Of a stretch of DNA of 64,000 nucleotides, positions 42,440 to 54,879 are shown in pieces. Position 1 is the first letter of the stretch. Each line of letters begins with the position of its first letter. Made by a program: the position numbers and the translations under genes. The stretch comes from Pyropia haitanensis. Taxonomy: Eukaryota > Rhodophyta > Bangiophyceae > Bangiales > Bangiaceae. The stretch lies in assembly GCA_008729055.1 (NCBI GenBank), contig SDUX01000008.1:496001-560000 (forward strand), in the 5' to 3' direction. Under the pieces are notes generated by a model. The model saw nothing but the letters and a program-made list of their open reading frames with translations, searched no databases and was not told the origin of the DNA.

Positions 42440-43750
42440 GGTGCTCGGGGGGACTCGTGTTGTCTCTTTTGGTTTCTGCGCATGGGGCGTGGGAGCCAAG
42501 GCGTGGGAGCCAAGGGTGAACTGCTTGGCATTGGAAGACCGCTGGTCTTTGGTCGGTGGCGGCACCGAGATGTGGGGCGGCATCGCATGTGCACATTCGT
42601 ACGGCTACGGCTGTTTGGGAAGATACGTTGACGCGGCGGCTGAGGTGCTGGCTGCGCCCCTCCGTACGACGGGCATGTACGTCTCCCTGCCGCGCCCAAG
42701 CGAGCCCCGCTCGTGCTACGCTTGGCCGTCGGGTGGGTGTATGGATGGGGAGAACGGACGGTGGTGCATAGTAGGAGGAGGGGTGTAGGGGCGGTGGGGG
42801 GAGGGGGGGATTCAGTGGCGCGCCCACGGGGCGTGTCGCTGCTATGTGCTCCTTCCCAGCCGTTTTTTTTTCTGCTTGTTTGTTGGTCAGCCCGTAGGTG
42901 TGCCGACACATCTAGGCTGAGGGCGGGGGGGGGAGGGGGGCGCGGAAGTGGGAGGGGGCTGCGCTGCCACGTACGCGACCGCCCATTCCAAGCACGTACC
43001 GCTGTTGTGTCGTTTTGTCCAGGCAGGCCCGACGGCCCGTGCTGACGACCAGGCTTGCCTCTCCTTGTACTCATATCCACAGGTCCAACACCCCGCTGCC
43101 GCCACTCGCTGGCCCTATGCTGAGCGGACCCACCACAAAAATTAACGGGGAACGAGAAGAACCCCCACGCCGCTGCCGCACTTCGGGCGGAGCACCGCAC
43201 AAGAGGCCCAGCGTCGACAGCCGAGGCGGCCGCTCCGTGGACGGGTGGCGCGCGGCACCCCTTCCACGCGGCCGCCAGTCGCACTTGCCACCGCACCACG
43301 CACCGCGGAGCGGTGCGTCGACGGCGGCAAGGCACGTCCCCCGGCGACGGTGGTGGCCGCCCAGCTGCGGCCGGCGCCGCGTCCGTGCGGGACGACTCCC
43401 CGCTCACCGAGAGGGGACCCTCCCATGCGCGGGCGCGCACGGCAAGGCGGGCGGGCAACACCGCACCGCCCAACGCGAGTCGGTAGCCACCCCACCGGGC
43501 CTTCAGCCGCCGCGAGTGCGCCAGCGAGGCAGTCACGCCGCCACTCCTCCTCCTTCCCTCACTTCCCCTCTTCGCCCACGCGCACATACAGGAGACGGGC
43601 GCGGGGCGGTAGTGGCCGGCGACGCCGCCAGTGGCGGCGTCCCCCCCCAAGATAGGTAACCATGCCAACATCAACACCGCCCCAACCCTGCGACCCGCAC
43701 CCGCACAGCAGCACGGGACACGCATCGGCGGGCGGGCAGACGACGCCGCC
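42440..43750. other. Convergent intergenic region
   Basis: It lies between the 3' ends of the hydrolase gene and the acyltransferase gene. No gene recognised. A T10 run occurs near 42866. Confidence 0.5.
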
Positions 43751-45006
43751 TCACACGGGCGACGCCGCCACCGGCAACGTGCCCTCCTTTGGTGCCGGCG
43801 CCAGTAGCAGCTTGTCCCCCCGCTTGAGCTCCTCCGCCTTGGCCAGCGCCGTCGGCGGGTCGACCTTGCCCCGCAGCCAGTCGTGGTACACAAACTTGTG
43901 CTTCCGCGACAGCTCGTACACCGGCATGCCGTCGAGGACGGCCTGCATGTCGGCCTGCACGCGCTCGGCAAAGAGCCGCGGGTCAGCGCGCTCCGCCTCA
44001 TTGGGCACGTAGATGGGGAGCTCCACCAGCTCCACGCTGTTGGAAAACTGCGTCATCGTCCGCCACATGTGGTACCGGAACGGCACCGACTCCCACGACG
44101 TGTTCCACCGCTTGTACGGGAGCTTGACCACCACCGGCCGGACGGGCTTGCCCGCCAAAAACACGCCCGTCCGAAACTTGATCATCGCCTTGCCGTTGCA
44201 GGTGGTGCCCTCGGGGAAGATGGTCAGCGTGTTGAGGCACGTCCCGCAGCCGGGGCACTCCTCGGGCGGGTCCGCCGCCGGCGGGCGCTCGCCCGTCACC
44301 CGCGCGCGCTTGCTCAGGTGGCACGCGTACGTCGCGTCGACGCGCTGCAGCAGCGCCGCGGTGAGGGGCTTGCCCTCCACCACAAACAGGCACTGGATGG
44401 CGCGGGCGATGCTGCCGAGCAGCGGCACCCGCGCAATGTCCCCCTTGGCCACAAACGCGCCCGCGTAGACGGCGCGGAGGGCGACAATGTCGAGGTAGCC
44501 GAGGTGGTTGGCCACAATCACCAGCGCCTTCTCGTCGCTGTCGGGCGCGCGTGACCAGCGGATGCGGTACATGCCAAACGCGCAAAACGCGACCGACCGC
44601 ACCAGCGGCGAGATGCCCATCAGGAGGGCCTTGCGCCAGCCGGGCAGCGGCCGGTACGCGTAGTCAGACGGCGACGAGACGCCGACCATGGCGAGCGCGG
44701 CGGCGGCGTAGATGGCGCCGGCGAGCACCACAAACGCAACCGCCCGCAGCGGCAGCAGGGTGACCGTCAGGAGCGCCGTCTTGGCCACCTCGTACGCGTT
44801 CCAGTCGGGGGAGAGGCGGCGAAAGGGGAAAAAGTGGGCCTCCACATCGTCGGCGGTCGCGGCGGCGGCGGCCGGTCCGACCACCGCCGCGGCCGCCGCC
44901 GCGGCATCGCCCACCGACACGGCCGTGTGCGGCGGCGGCGGCGGGGGAGGGGGGGGGGTGCCGGCGGCGATGCCCCTGCCGCGGGGGTGTCGCCGCCGCC
45001 GTCCAT
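43751..45006 (-). CDS. Lysophospholipid acyltransferase (LPCAT/LPEAT type), membrane protein
   Basis: The enzyme transfers a fatty acyl group from acyl-CoA to a lysophospholipid in ER or plastid-associated membranes. The acyltransferase signature is clear: NHLGYLDIVALRAVYAGAF (the H-x4-D box at 44506-44489), GDIARVPLLGSIARAIQCLF, and IFPEGTTCNGKAMIKFRTG (PEGT box around 44212), followed by RPVVVKLPYKRW, the order seen in LPCAT1/LPEAT-like enzymes. A hydrophobic stretch (TALLTVTLLPLRAVAFVVLA and AIYAAAALAMVG) lies before the first box. A Cys-rich insert (PPEECPGCGTCLN) precedes the PEGT box and is unusual. The frame with the boxes has no ATG upstream of the membrane segment. A good start, MDGGGDTPAAGASPP at 45006, lies in the neighbouring frame, and one extra base in the G run at 44949-44958 joins the two. 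Confidence 0.85.
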
Positions 45007-45452
45007 GCCGCCCAGACACCCGGCGGCGCGGCGGCGTCGATACACGGCTGGGCAGACGGGAGGGGGGGGAGGGGGGGGGCGGCCAACGCCGCCACAGCCA
45101 CGCGGCGGGGTCGGTCGTGGCGGGAGCGGAGGGCCGAGAGCCGGGGGGGGAGGGTGTCACGCAGGGGATGAACGCCGCGTTACCCACCAGGAGGAGGAAC
45201 GGGAGGGGGTGTCTGGAGGAAATGGGTCAACGAGGACGACGGGGGAAGAGGTATCAATGGAAGGAGGGGGAGGCGGAACCAAGAGGCGGGAAGGGCGGGG
45301 GGGCCAGGATGTGGGCGAGGTGGAGTCCAGGAAAGAGCGGGGGGGGATGGTGGGCAAGGGGCTTGCACCGGCGCCGAGCCGCGCCGTCCGCCGCGCGCAG
45401 GCAGACCCAGGCGCTTGACGCCCAGCCACGATGCCGCCGCTGCAGCTGCTGC

Positions 45453-45488
<36 letters not shown>

Positions 45489-46914
45489 TGACGGCAATGC
45501 CCACCGCCGCGGCGGGCGGCGGAGAAAATCGCACCGGCGCCCCCCCACGCCACCACCAGCGGGCGTCCCCTGCCCGTGCGGCCGCCCGACCGCCCCCACC
45601 ACCCACACCCTGCAACGGCCGGCGCGGCGGGCAAGCGAGGCGAGCGTGGGAGGCCACGGGCAAAAGCGAGGGGGGGGGGTGGGGGGGGGGGGGGGGGGGT
45701 GTGACGACGGGGGGGATGGAGGGAAGAGCCGACCGTGACCGTGGCGCGCCCGCGCGGCGGGCGTGTCGTGGCGGCGGCGCGGCGTGGACTCGAGCTGATC
45801 AACCCCGCGGTGGGTGGCGAGAGCCCCGCCCGCACAGCGACGCGCGCCGGTAGGTTTTCGTCTGTAGCGGCGCGGATCGCGCACCGCGGCGGGCGCCCGC
45901 CCATTTCGACGCGGGGGGCGGGGGGTGGGGGGGGGGGGGGGGGGTAGAAACCGGTGCGGGCGAGTTGTGGGAACGAATACACCAGAGCGGAGCGGGCGTG
46001 GACCGTTTAGCCCCAACAGGATTCTACGGCCTGCCTGGGTCCGGGGCGCCTGGTCACACATCGCAGCGCATCTGTGGGTACTCTGGCGGGAGCCGCCGCC
46101 CCGTCCCTCACCGCACCGTCGCGGCGCGGCAGGTGGCGAACCGTGCCCACCCCACCAACACTGCCGGCAGCCACTCTCTAGCTGACGCCATGCGCGCGGA
46201 GTGGTACACGGTCACGCACGCACACCCGATGGCCGAGGCCGGCACGGCTGCCGTTCCGCCTCCGCCGCCGGTCCCGCGTGCCCCGCACACACCACCCGGC
46301 CGTCGCGGCCAATGTCGGCAGCCCCCGTGCGGCAGCGCTCTCCGTCTTGGCCGTGGCTGTTTTCCACACGACGCGCCACACGGGCTGCTCGCTCGTGTTT
46401 GTCCATGACGGGGTGAAACCGCCGGGGCGGGTGCCCGTCATCCCGTCCGATCACGGTGCACACAGCCGACGCGTCGGCGTTGGCGGGGGGAACGACGGAA
46501 CAGTCAGCTCCAACGCCGCCGCTGCGTGCGTCATCTGCACCGCCCCCCAGACATCCGTCGTGGTTGACCTCTGGCCGCAGCAGCCGCCCGTTTGGCCGCT
46601 TCCACTTTCCCCGTGCGCTCGACATGGAAAACAGGGAGCACGAAAAAGAAAAAAAAAAAAAAATAGATCGCTGGCCTACCCCCAGCCCCCGCACCCGCGG
46701 ACCGGCACGACAACGCAGACCGCCAGCACTCGACGCAGTGGCGCGGCGGCGCCCACCCCCGCCACCCGCCAGCCCGTAACATGCAAAGCAGCAGCCACGG
46801 ATAGTTTCCCCCCCGCACGGCAGCAGCCCACGAGCGGGAGCGCCGCCGTCGCCGACCTGCCCCGCTACCCCCCCGTGCCCCCCCCACCCCTCCCGCCGCC
46901 TCTGCTCCCGCGTG
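45007..46914. other. Intergenic region between two minus-strand genes
   Basis: No gene recognised. It contains several long G runs, a (CTG/CCG)-rich microsatellite near 45445-45490, and an A14 run near 46651-46664 which is a T run downstream of the FPW-repeat gene in its sense direction. Confidence 0.45.
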
Positions 46915-47951
46915 TCACGCTCGCGGGCTCAGCACAAACACGTACCGCACCGCCCAGTAGCAAACGACGAGCGCGAGGCCGCCCGTCGCGCACGCGACCC
47001 CCCCCCCCCCCCCCAGCAAGCCGACCCCCCCCACCAGCGCCGCGGCGAGCGCGTTGGCGACGAGCACGTCCCCCCGCTGGCGGACGCCCACCGCCTCGAC
47101 GCGGCCGCCGCGCACCTTGACGCGCGCGGCCAGGTTGAACACCAGCCCCGCGGCGAGGACGAGGAGCCCCCCCGCGACCACCGACGACAGCGCGGCCACG
47201 TACAGGCCGGCGAGGTACGCGGCGCCGGTGACCGCCACGAGCGCCGTGTGGCGGTGGACGGGGGTGGTGATGCGGGCGAGCAGCGGCGGCGACGCCGACG
47301 CCGTCCGCAGCGCAATGTCCGAGTGGTGCAGGTCCCGCCAGACGATGCGGGCGAGCTCGGGGAGGAGGAGGAAGAGGGCCAGCGACAGGATCCGCTCGGG
47401 GGGGGACGTTGGCGGCAGCACCAGCAGGGGGGGGAGCGCCGGCAGCGCCTCCCGCACCCGCCCAGCGGCCGCGCCGAGGAGGTCGCCGACGGGCTGGATG
47501 GCCGCCGCCACGGGCGCGCCGAGCGCAGCGACCACCGCGGCGACACCCGTCGGGGCGGCGGCGGCGGCGGCGGGCGCCGCCGCCGCCCCCCCCGCTGCCG
47601 CCGCCGCCGCCGCCGCACCCCCCCCCACCCCCACCCCACACCCACACGCGCCCACCGCCGGCGGCGTGGTCGCGGCGTGCGCCGACGCGACGCCCGCGCC
47701 CCCCCCCCGGACGGCGCGCGCGAGCAGCGCCGCCGCGGCGGGCCCAAACGCCGCCACCACCGCCGCCGCCGACCGCTTGAGCTGCTTGGGCGCCGCCACC
47801 GGCACAATGGTGAGCGTCAGCGCGCGCCGCGGCAGCGGCAGCGGCACCTCGTACGCGGTGCGGGGGAAGGCGGCGGTGCCGTCGGCGGCGGCCGCGGGGG
47901 GGGTGTCGACGTCGACGCCGGGGGGCGGGGGGGGGGGGGGGGCGTTGCCGG

Positions 47952-47983
<32 letters not shown>

Positions 47984-49284
47984 GCGTCGGTCGGGGGGAG
48001 GGGGTCGAGGTAGAGCCGGGGGGCCGTCGCTGCGCCGGGGCCGGGCGCGGCGGCGGCGGCCGCCGCCGCGTCCGGCACCGCTGCCGACGGGGCGGCAGCG
48101 GCAGCTGGCGCGGAGCCGCCGTCGGCCGCCGCCGCCGGCGTGGTGCCAGTCGGTGATGCAGTCGGTGCAGCTGCTGCCGCGGACGGCCGCTGCCACGGGA
48201 AGCGAAACGCTACGCGTGGCCCGCCGATAGCACGCCCCGCAGCGGCCGCAGACGCGGCAGCGCCCCGCCGCGGCTGCCACGGGAAGCGGATAGGTGTGGC
48301 GGCGCCGACGGCGTTGTCGGCGGCAGACACGTCAACGGCAGCGCCGTCGGTGGCCGCCGCACCTGCCCGCCAGTGCTGCCACGGGAAGCGGCGGCGGGCG
48401 GGCGGCGCCGCGGTGGCGGCGGGGCCCCTCACGCCGGCAGCGCCACGGCCAGGCCACGGCAGCGTCGCAGCCCACCGCAACAGCCACGGCGGCCAGCCGC
48501 CGACGCGGCGTGTGACGCCGTCGCCCGCGCCTGCCATCGCCCCACGAGCGGCCACAGGAGCAGTGGCAGCGCCGATCGGCCGCCACCGCCAGCGGTCCCA
48601 CGGGAAGAAGCCCGCCGCCGGCGACGCGGCAGCCGCGGCGTCCGCAGGCGTGGCGGCGGCGGCCTGCCCGCCGAGGGGGCCCGCCTCGGCCGCGGCGGCC
48701 GCGGCGGCGGCGTCGGCGGCGGTGTCCACCGCGATCCCGTCCGCGTCGACGACGAGGTAGGCTGCCGCCGCGGGCGCGCGCCGCGCGCGCGCCTCCACGC
48801 CGGTCGCGCCGCCGTCGGCGGCGGCCGCCACTGGGCCGGCGCCCGGCCGTCGCCACGGCCACGGAAAGCGGCGGCGGGCAGGGGGCGACGGCGGCGGGGT
48901 GGCGGCGGCGGGTGCCGCCGTCGTGGCCGCCACCACTTCCACCACGGCGGGCGTGACAGCGGCAGCGTCGGCGGCGGCGTCGGTCGCGCCGCCGTCGGCC
49001 GCCGCCGCCACTGCCGGGCCCGCCCCCACCCGTCGCCACGGCCATGGCAAGCGGCGGGCGGGGGCGGGCCGGGCGGTGGCCACGGGCGGCGGCGTCGTTG
49101 CCGCCGCCACTGCCGCTGCGGCGGCCGCGTCGGACGACGCCCCCCCCCCCCTCCCCCCCCGCGGCCCGGCCGCGGCGGCGGCGGCGGTGGTGACGGCCGC
49201 CACCACCGCCGCCGCGGCGGCGGGGTCACCCCCCCCCCCCCCCCCGCCCCCCCCGCCGCCGCCGCCGCGTCGACCGCGGCAGCG

Positions 49285-49315
<31 letters not shown>

Positions 49316-49630
49316 CGTCGCCGCCGCCGCCGCCGCCTTCACCCAGCGCCCCCCCCGCGGCGGCCGCGACCGACGCGGCGGCGGCGGCGGCGGCGGTGGC
49401 GGCGGCCGCCGTCGACGGCGGCGGCGGCGCCGCGGCGGCCGGCGGCCACCGCCACTGCCACGCCAGCCGGCGCGCGGTCGGCGACGCGGCGCGGGACGGG
49501 CTCGGGGGGGGCGGCGGCTGCCGCCGCTGCCCGCCCCCCGCCGGCGGGCCATTCTCGCCGCGGCCATCGCAGCGTGGCGGGGTGGGGAGGGGGGGCTCGG
49601 CCGGCCGTACGCGCCGGCGCTTGACCGCCA

Positions 49631-49681
<51 letters not shown>

Positions 49682-49847
49682 TGGCACCGGCGGGGCGGCC
49701 ACCGCGGGTGGCCGCCGCGAGCCGACGGCCGGGGGCGGTGCCGAGCGACACACACCCGCCGCCCCCCGGGGTCGCAAACGCCAGGCACCGGCCGCGGGGG
49801 TCGGCGCCGCCGGGGGGGCGGGGGGGAGGGAGCGCCGGGGACCCCAT
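46915..49847 (-). CDS. Unknown membrane protein with repeated FPW motifs, probable plastid targeting
   Basis: Two frames join. ATG 49847 starts MGSPALPPPRPPGG and RCLAFATPGGGGCVSLGTAP, transit-peptide-like; it runs to C runs at 49229-49245 and 49247-49254, where one extra base leads into the frame that ends at 46915. The N-terminal half contains at least six copies of a short motif spaced by Ala-rich linkers: RRLPWPWRR (about 49056), RRFPWPWRR (48873), FFPWDRWRWR (48606), RRFPWQHWR (48387), RFPWQPRR (48285), RFPWQR (48201), plus weaker LPWPGRG (48456) and RRLAWQWRW before the break. After a Pro-rich linker comes a conserved-looking block (AYEVPLPLPRRALTLTIVPV, PKQLKRSAAAVVAAFGP) and then four or five membrane helices to the end (ILSLALFLLLPELARIVW, TALVAVTGAAYLAGLYVAAL, GGLALVVCYWAVRYVFVLS). 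No known family recognised. The gene is head to head with the ABC1 gene. Confidence 0.7.
48190..49060 (-). repeat. Dispersed in-gene repeats encoding FPW motifs
   Basis: On the + strand a short string close to CCACGGGAAGCG recurs near 48193, 48276, 48379, 48597, 48855 and 49037, with variants such as CCACGGCCATGGCAAGCG. Each encodes one copy of the (R)(F/L)PW motif on the minus strand. Spacing is irregular (about 80-260 bases), so the unit is motif plus variable linker. Confidence 0.75.
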
Positions 49848-50624
49848 CCGCGTCGACCGGGGGAAAACGAGTACAAGTGGGCGGGGGGGGGGGGGGGGTA
49901 GGAGCGGTGCCCGAGGCGGGTCGGAAAACGCGCGGAACTGGCGGGGCGGAGGGAGACGGTGGGGACGCGAACAATGGGTGGGCGGCGTGGGGGGCGGGCG
50001 GGCAAGGTAGACGGGCAGCGGGGAGGGCGCGCCGGCCGCGCGGAGCGAGTGCCCGGGGGCACGGCGGCGCTCCCCGCGGCGGAGGCGGAGGCACAACCGC
50101 CACCACCGGCGGCGACCGCCCACCCGCCGCCGAGCGGCGCGTAGGGGGGCGGTGGCGAGACGTGCGCGCGCGGTCAAGTGGGGGGGAGGAGGGGGTCGCC
50201 GGGCTGGTGACCATCTGCGTGGCCCCGCAGGCCGGTGTGCCTCTGCGGGGCAGCACTGGCGCGTGCCGAGGTGCACCCCCCGCCGGCCGCACGTGCGAGC
50301 GCCCGCCAGGCGTCGAGGGGCGGCGGCACCGCCTCGCGACGGCGGATTGGTTGGTCGGCCGTCACAGGTCCGTCGTCGGGGCGGCGAGCGTCCACATACA
50401 ATTGTTTCAGGTTCACTGCCCCACGTGGCGAGGTTGTGCAATTCCCGATGGTAGCCGAGGCCATCTTTGCACCACCGGGCTCGGCGGGGGGATGGGCGGC
50501 AGAGCCGGCCACCGCGACCGCCGACCGGCGTGCCTCCCTCCACGGCGGCGGCGGCCGCCGCCGCCGCGTCCCCCCCCCTCACCCTCCCCCCCATCCCCCC
50601 CGCCACCCCCCTCTGCCCCTGCGA
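49848..50624. other. Divergent intergenic region between FPW and ABC1 genes
   Basis: The probable promoters of both genes. The segment before 50625 is strongly C/T-rich. The stretch 50390-50450 is less GC-rich. Nothing else recognised. Confidence 0.5.
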
Positions 50625-50708
50625 ATGTGGGCGGCGGCGCCGATGTTGCGGCCGCTCGGCCGGGCGCTCGCCGCTCGCGGCGCGCCGTCGTGGCGTCCGC
50701 CAGGATCC

Positions 50709-50745
<37 letters not shown>

Positions 50746-50913
50746 TTGGGCGTGCGGGCGCCCCCTGCCGGGGGCGTGCCGCCCCACTGTCGACGCTCTC
50801 AACTGGTGGCGGTGGCGGCAGCGGTGGCGGCAGCGCCGGCGGCAGCGCCGGCGGCGGCCCGGTCGGCGGCGCCGGCGTCGGCCAGGTGCTCCGCGAGCCG
50901 CCGCCGCCTGCAC

Positions 50914-50950
<37 letters not shown>

Positions 50951-52988
50951 CGGCCGCGGCCGGCCGCGGCCGCGGCGACGGCGGCGGGCGGCGGTCGGCT
51001 GGTCGGCGGCCGCGGCGGGCGTTGGGGCGGGCATCTACTATGGGGGGCTCCCGCCGGCGGCGCCCGCCGTCCACCCCACCACGGGTCACGGCGGGGATGA
51101 CGACAGTGCCAGTGGCGGGCCACCCGCGGCCGTGGCCGCAGGCGACGAAGCCGCCACCGCCGGCTGGTCCCTCGCCAACCTGTCTGCGACGGCCGCCGCC
51201 GCGGGCGGCGCCGGCCGCGTCGCCCGCACCGCCGCGACGGTCGCGGTCATGGCCGCCGACTACGCCGCGTCCACCACCCTGTCGCGCGCCTACGCGGCGC
51301 TGCCGCCCGCCCAAGCCGACGCCGCCCTGTCGGCGGTGCACGCGCGCAACGCGGCGCGGATGCGGCGGCTGTGCGAGGCGAATGGCGGGCTGTACATCAA
51401 GCTCGGCCAGCACGCCGCGCAGCTGCACTTCCTCGTCCCCCCCGAGTACTGTGTGGGCCTGACGCCGCTGCTGTCGGCGTGCCCGGTGCGGCCGTACGCC
51501 GAGGTGGCGGCCACCATCACCGAGGAGCTGGGGGAGCCCCCCGACGAACTCTTTGCCTCGTTTGAGACCGCCCCGGTCGCGTCGGCCAGCCTCGCGCAGG
51601 TGCACCGGGCGGTGCTGCACGACGGCACGGCCGTGGCGGTCAAGGTGCAGCACCGGGGCCTCCGCGACGCGGCGGCGGGGGATATCGCGACGGTCAAGGC
51701 GCTCGTCGCGGCCGTCCACGCGCTCTTCCCCGCGTTTGACTACTCGTGGCTGGCCGAGGAGACGGAGCGGAACCTGCCGCGGGAGCTCGACTTTTGTGCC
51801 GAGGCCGCCAACAACGAGGCGTGCGTGGCGGCCATGGCGGGCCGCCCGGCGCTCGCCGCGGCGGTCGTCACCCCGGACGTGGTGTGGCCGCTAACGTCGC
51901 CGCGCGTCCTGACCATGAGCTGGGAGCCGGGCGTGCCGCTGGCCGACGCGGCGGCGGTGGCCGCGGCCGGCCTCGACGCGGCCGCGGTGGGCGGCCTCGT
52001 CGCCGACGCGTTTGCGCACATGGTCTTCCGGTCGGGGTGGGTGCACTCGGATCCGCACCCGTCCAACGTGCTCGTCCGCCGCGCGCCGGGCGCGGCGGGC
52101 CGCGCGGGCGCGCCGCAGCTGGTGCTCCTCGACCACGGGCTGTACCAGCAGCTGAGCCCAGAGTTCCGGCTCGACTATGCGCGCCTGTGGCGGGCCATTC
52201 TGCTTGCCGACGTGGACGGCCTCCGCCGGGGGGCCGAGGCGATGGGCGTCGGCGAGCACTACAAGCTGTTTGCGTCCATGCTGACGATGCGGTCCTGGGC
52301 GTCCCTGTCGGGGGAGGCGCCCGCCGGGCCCGCCCCGGCCGCCGACGCGGCGGGCACTGGCGGGCCGACCGCCACGGGCGACGGCGGCGGCAACGGCAAT
52401 GGCAGCCGCCTGCGGGCGACGGCGGTGGTCCCCCCCCCCCCCCGCCAAAACAACGTCGCGGCGCTGTCGACCCCCCCCAGCGCCGCGTCGCTCGCGGAGC
52501 TATCCGCCTCGGCACGCACGTCGGCGGTCGCCGCGGCGGCGGCGGCGCTGCTCGGCCGCGTCCCCCGCCCGCTGCTGCTCGTCCTCAAGGTCAATGACAA
52601 CCTGCGGGCGGTCGCCGCGTCGCTGGCCGCGCCTCCGTCCGCGACCGTTGCCGCGTCGGCGGTGGCGGTGGCGGAGCTGCTCGACGCGGCCGACGGGCGG
52701 CGGGGGGTGCGCGGGTGGGCGGCGAGGAAGTGGGCCAAGTGGCAGCTGCTGTGGCGGGTGTGGGCGTACGCGTGGGGGGTGTGGGCGGCGGGCGTGTGGG
52801 CGTCGGTGGTGGGCTGGTGGGGGGGGGGGGGGGGGGCGGAGCCGCCGGACGCCGGCGACGCCGGCGGTGCAGGCGTAGGGGGCGGGAGAGGGGGGTGTGT
52901 CTCTTTCCCCCTCTTTTGTTTTTTTTGGCGTGGCGGCACCCGTAGCCGGTCTGGCAGCGGGCGCGACCTAACAGACGACGTATCGTGA
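50625..52988 (+). CDS. ABC1/UbiB-family atypical kinase (ADCK1-like)
   Basis: The protein has 787 residues and starts MWAAAPMLRPLGRALAARGA, a basic, possibly mitochondrial or plastid targeting region. The UbiB core is complete: GLYIKLGQHAAQL (K-x-G-Q motif, K259), APVASASLAQVHRA (Ala-rich loop replacing the kinase P-loop), VAVKVQHRGL (K340), NLPRELDFCAEAANN (family E-L-D-F), HSDPHPSN (H474, catalytic loop) and LLDHGLY (D503, metal site). These proteins bind ATP and support coenzyme Q or other prenyl-lipid metabolism in mitochondria and plastids; the ADCK1-like subgroup is my best guess from the VPPEYCVGLTPLLSACP block. A hydrophobic segment (WAYAWGVWAAGVWASVVGWW) lies near the C-terminus. A G run at about 52820-52836 follows it, so the last 50 residues are doubtful; another frame stops at 52878, just before a T-rich stretch near 52917-52927. 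Confidence 0.9.
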
Positions 52989-54314
52989 TCTGGGGAGCAC
53001 AGGCAGCGTGGGACGTGGTGCCGCCGCATCGCGGAGCGCGGGCTGCGCGGGTGCGAGCAGACTGGCGCGAAGGGCAAGCCGGGAGTGGACGCACGCTCAC
53101 GTGCGTCTGCGACGGAAGACGGGCGTGCAGCTTCATGGTGAAACGCCGTGCTCGTCTCTTGCGCTTGTACGCGGGGCGGGTGTGCACCTGCGCCGTGCGA
53201 TGCTGTGGTGTTGCTTGCTGTTTACGTCCGTCCTCAGCGTGGGCGGCCGCCCCGTGCGCTGGTCTGTTTCGTCTCGCACAGGCGCTCGCGCGGCTGGGCC
53301 AGCCGCGCCGCGGCAACCTGGCGCCGGGACGCGCGGCGCCACGTCCCGCAGTCGCACCCCGCCCGCCGGCACGCCCCCGCCGCGTCGGCCGACGCCACCC
53401 GCCCGCTCCCGGGTGACCCCCCCGCTGCGCACACGGGCGGCACGGCGGGGACGCGACGGCCACGCCACGAGCCGCCGACGGGCGCCGCCCGCGGCTGCCC
53501 CCCGCCGCGCCGGCCGCCACACACACCGCCGCTGCCGCCCGCGCCGCCTCTCGCACACACACGGCGGCAGCAGCGGCCGGGCGCCCGCGTCGCCGCCGCC
53601 GGCGCCGCCTCGGCCACCCGCCCACTGTCCCGGCGGCCTGGCGCGCGCTGCCGGCAACAAAACGCCGTCGCCGGCGCCCCCCCGTGCTCCCGCCTCGAGC
53701 CACCCACCTACGGCGCCGGCCGACGCGACGGGCGGAGCCCGCGGCGGCGACGGCCAAACCGCTGCCCGCCGCCGCCGTCGCCGCCACCATCACCGCCGCC
53801 GCCGCCGCCGCCGGCCGCCCCCCCCCCCCCACCGCCGCCGCCACCCCCCCCACCGTCGCCGCCGCCGCCACCGCCGCCACCGCCGCCACCGCCAGCCGGC
53901 ACGCCCCCCCCCCCCCCCCACCGACCGGCGGCGCGTCTGGGGAGCGGCCGGCGGGCCGCTTGCGTCGCCGCCGGCGGCGGGCGGGCGGCGGGGATCCCCC
54001 CCCCCCCCGCCCGCCCGCGGCCGGCGGCGGCGGCGAGCCCGCCGCCGCCTCCCCGGCCTGCCGCCCCGGCGGCGGCGCCGTGATGGGGTGCCCGCCGCCC
54101 GCGTCGGGCGCGGGCGGCTTGGCAGCCGCCGCCGCCGGCCGCGGCGGGCGGCCCCCGTCCCGCCGCCCGTCCCAGCCGTCGGCACCCGGCCGCGCCGGCC
54201 GGCCGCCGTCGACGGCGCCACGGGCGAGGCGGCCGCGGCGTCGGCCCCCCCCGCCCCCCCCCCACCCCCTCCGTCTCCCCAGTCGCCATGCCACCCGCCG
54301 CCGCCGCCGCCGCG

Positions 54315-54367
<53 letters not shown>

Positions 54368-54400
54368 GGCCGCCGCCGTTGCGCTCCCCCCCCCCCCCCC
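52989..54400. other. Region downstream of ABC1 and past the readable end of CWC27
   Basis: 52989-53600 shows no gene. From 53640 to 54400 both strands are open in many frames because of extreme GC content. The true C-terminus of CWC27 must lie in the upper part, beyond the C run at 54386-54400 and a (GCC)n stretch at 54297-54366. Confidence 0.45.
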
Positions 54401-54799
54401 ACCGCGGCGGCCGCGCAGCTCCCGCGGGTCAATCACCGCATAGTCCTCATCGGCGGCCGCGATCTCCTCCGCCGCCCGGCCGGCGGCGTCAAACGTGAGG
54501 GCGGCGGCGGCCCAGCCAACGTCGTCGCCGCCGTGCCCGCCGCCGTCGCCGGCGGCCGCCGGCGGCGCCTCCCCCCCGGCACCTCCCCCACCGCTGTCGC
54601 GGTCGGCGGCGGTGACGGCCGCCAGCCGCGCCGCCCACGCGGCCAAGGCGGTGGCGGTCGCGGCGGGCGCCGCGGCGGCCTTGCCCCGCCGCGCGCCCCG
54701 CGCGTAGGGGGTGGCCAGCGCTGGTGGTGGGGGGGGGGGGGGGGAGGGGCGGACGCGGGAGGGGGGGGGGGCGCCGCCGCTGCGCCGCGCCGCCCCACC

Positions 54800-54879
<80 letters not shown>

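Noticed and set aside
45006..45187. Start of the acyltransferase at 45187
   Set aside because: The codon there is GTG and the sequence between it and the membrane segment is Arg/Pro-rich shadow. The ATG at 45006 plus one base in the G run gives a better start.
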